A program made the position numbers and the translations under genes. This document shows, one piece after another, positions 6,495 through 7,582 of a stretch of 7,582 bases of DNA. Every line of letters begins with the position of its first letter. The stretch's first letter is position 1. Below the pieces are notes generated by a model. It was not told the origin of the DNA. It was given only the letters and a program-made list of their open reading frames with translations, and did no database searches. Source of the stretch: Treponema sp. (GTDB lineage: Bacteria > Spirochaetota > Spirochaetia > Treponematales > Breznakiellaceae); assembly GCA_031280065.1 (NCBI GenBank), contig JAITHH010000160.1, positions 1-7,582 of the forward strand. The letters run 5' to 3'.

Positions 6495-7582
6495 ATGAAA
6501 GACAAAGTGTTTTATGCGGCGGCGCTCTTAGCGGCGGGATTTACCCTGGCGTCCTGCGGAGGCGCGAAGAAGGACGCGGGCGGCGGGGGCGCGGCCAGCG
6601 AGCCGGGTCCCCTGGGAAAGTACACGGAGCCGGTAACTGTTACCTGGGGGATCAACACCTCGTCGGTACAGCAGTTCAGGCCCGGGGACAACTACGAGAA
6701 CAACGTCTGGACACGGGAGTTTAAGGATACCCTGAATATCGATCTCAAGGTCGCCTTTACCGCTGACGGCGCGTCCGGGGCCTTTGAAAACCAGGTGAAT
6801 CTGGCGCTCGCCTCGGGGGATCTGCCGGATGTGCTGCGGATCTCCAGCTACCGTATCTTCGAGCAGGGGGCCCGGGCCGGGCTTTGGGCGGATCTGTCGA
6901 AGGTCTATGACGAATACGCGGATGACTGGATGAAGATGATCAAACAGAAGTACCCCGCGGCCTTTGAATTCGCCTCGATAGACGGCAAGCTCTACGGGGT
7001 TCCGCCGCTGAATGACAACCGGCAGTTCGCCTCCCTGCTGTGGATCCGGGATGACTGGCTCCAGAACCTCAATCTCCAGGCCCCAACTACCATTGACGGG
7101 CTGATCGAGACTGCCAGGGCGTTCACCTTTAACGATCCCGACGGCAACGGCAGAAAGGATACCTACGGCTTGGCCCTCCAGAATATGCTGGTGGATCCGA
7201 GCTTTGCCCACCTTTCGGGCTTCTTCAGCGCCTTTGGGGTCCCCGCCTCCGGCCATATCTCCTTTTACCGGGACGCAGGGGGCAAGGTTACGTTCTCGTA
7301 CCTGGACCCCCGGATCAAGGATGCCCTGGAAATCCTGGCCCGGATGTACCAGGAGGGACTCATTGACCCGGAATTCACCGTAAAGGACGTGAATAAACTG
7401 GCGGAGGACCTTTCCACAGGCCGGGTGGGTATGGAATACGGCTTGCAGTGGAATACCTGGTGGGGCTTTAACTCCCTGTTTTCCAATTCCGGCGTCAAGG
7501 CCCATCCCTATCCGATCCCGGAGGTTCCGGGGATCGTCCCCGCGCTGGGGCACGAAAGCAACATGGCCTCCGGGGAAATCAC
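6495..7582 (+). CDS. Extracellular solute-binding lipoprotein of the sugar ABC transporter (3' end outside window)
   Basis: An open frame starts at 6495 after a GAGGAG Shine-Dalgarno (8-nt spacing) and runs off the window after 362 codons. It is the CUT1-type substrate receptor for the two permeases upstream, resembling the LplA/YtcQ group. A lipoprotein signal peptide has K2 and K4, a hydrophobic stretch 5-19, and the lipobox LASC with C21 as lipidation site. A Gly/Ala-rich tether follows (22-40). The mature part contains the binding-protein features ASGDLPDV (106-113) and IDGKLYGVP (162-170). A calcium-loop-like segment DPDGNGRKD (214-222) is followed by TYGL, which recurs in this family. 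Full-length relatives are usually about 500 residues or more, so perhaps a quarter or more is missing. Lipidated C21 would anchor it at the membrane facing the periplasm or cell surface. The ligand is unknown. Confidence 0.92.
   Translation, partial: MKDKVFYAAALLAAGFTLASCGGAKKDAGGGGAASEPGPLGKYTEPVTVTWGINTSSVQQFRPGDNYENNVWTREFKDTLNIDLKVAFTADGASGAFENQVNLALASGDLPDVLRISSYRIFEQGARAGLWADLSKVYDEYADDWMKMIKQKYPAAFEFASIDGKLYGVPPLNDNRQFASLLWIRDDWLQNLNLQAPTTIDGLIETARAFTFNDPDGNGRKDTYGLALQNMLVDPSFAHLSGFFSAFGVPASGHISFYRDAGGKVTFSYLDPRIKDALEILARMYQEGLIDPEFTVKDVNKLAEDLSTGRVGMEYGLQWNTWWGFNSLFSNSGVKAHPYPIPEVPGIVPALGHESNMASGEI

Noticed and set aside
6528..7553. Minus-strand open frame (341 codons) opposite the lipoprotein gene
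   Set aside because: The plus strand encodes a clear lipoprotein with signal peptide, lipobox and binding-protein motifs. The opposite frame has no credible ribosome-binding site or domain.

Overview
The window holds two divergent gene clusters that meet at an AT-rich control region at about 4442-4628. Coding sequence is GC-rich by eye and fills nearly everything else. An HprK/HPr pair beside an NtrY/NtrX-type two-component system, opposite an LplB/YtcP-type sugar ABC transporter with a lipoprotein binding protein, suggests a spirochaete, perhaps a relatively GC-rich Treponema-like one. That assignment rests on gene content and remembered family resemblance, not a search, so it is tentative.

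Minus strand, read from 4441 down to 31: hprK (HPr kinase/phosphorylase), ptsH (HPr), an NtrY-like membrane histidine kinase and an NtrX-like sigma-54 activator. Spacings are 9 nt, 8 nt and a 4-nt ATGA overlap, so this looks like one operon. HprK should modify Ser46 of the HPr encoded next to it. The kinase should phosphorylate Asp52 of the regulator. The unit therefore joins a carbon/energy-state sensor (HprK-HPr) to a transcription-control module. No PTS permease or Enzyme I gene is present here. Bases 1-30, after the ntrX-like stop, show no convincing terminator, and what follows lies outside the window.

Plus strand, read from 4629 to the window end: two CUT1-type permeases, each with an EAA loop, then a lipoprotein solute-binding protein cut off by the window edge. 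No ABC ATPase is seen. Relatives of this family commonly use a shared ATPase encoded elsewhere. The substrate is probably a saccharide or oligosaccharide but cannot be named.

The intergenic region has a perfect-consensus sigma-70-type promoter (TTGACA, 17 bp, TATAAT) for the transporter. A 9-bp perfect inverted repeat lies in its leader. On the opposite strand there are two weaker promoter candidates for hprK. One has a -10 that overlaps the transporter's -10; the other would place transcription start on the A of the hprK ATG. No tRNA, rRNA, CRISPR array, insertion sequence or clear sigma-54 (-24/-12) promoter was recognised.
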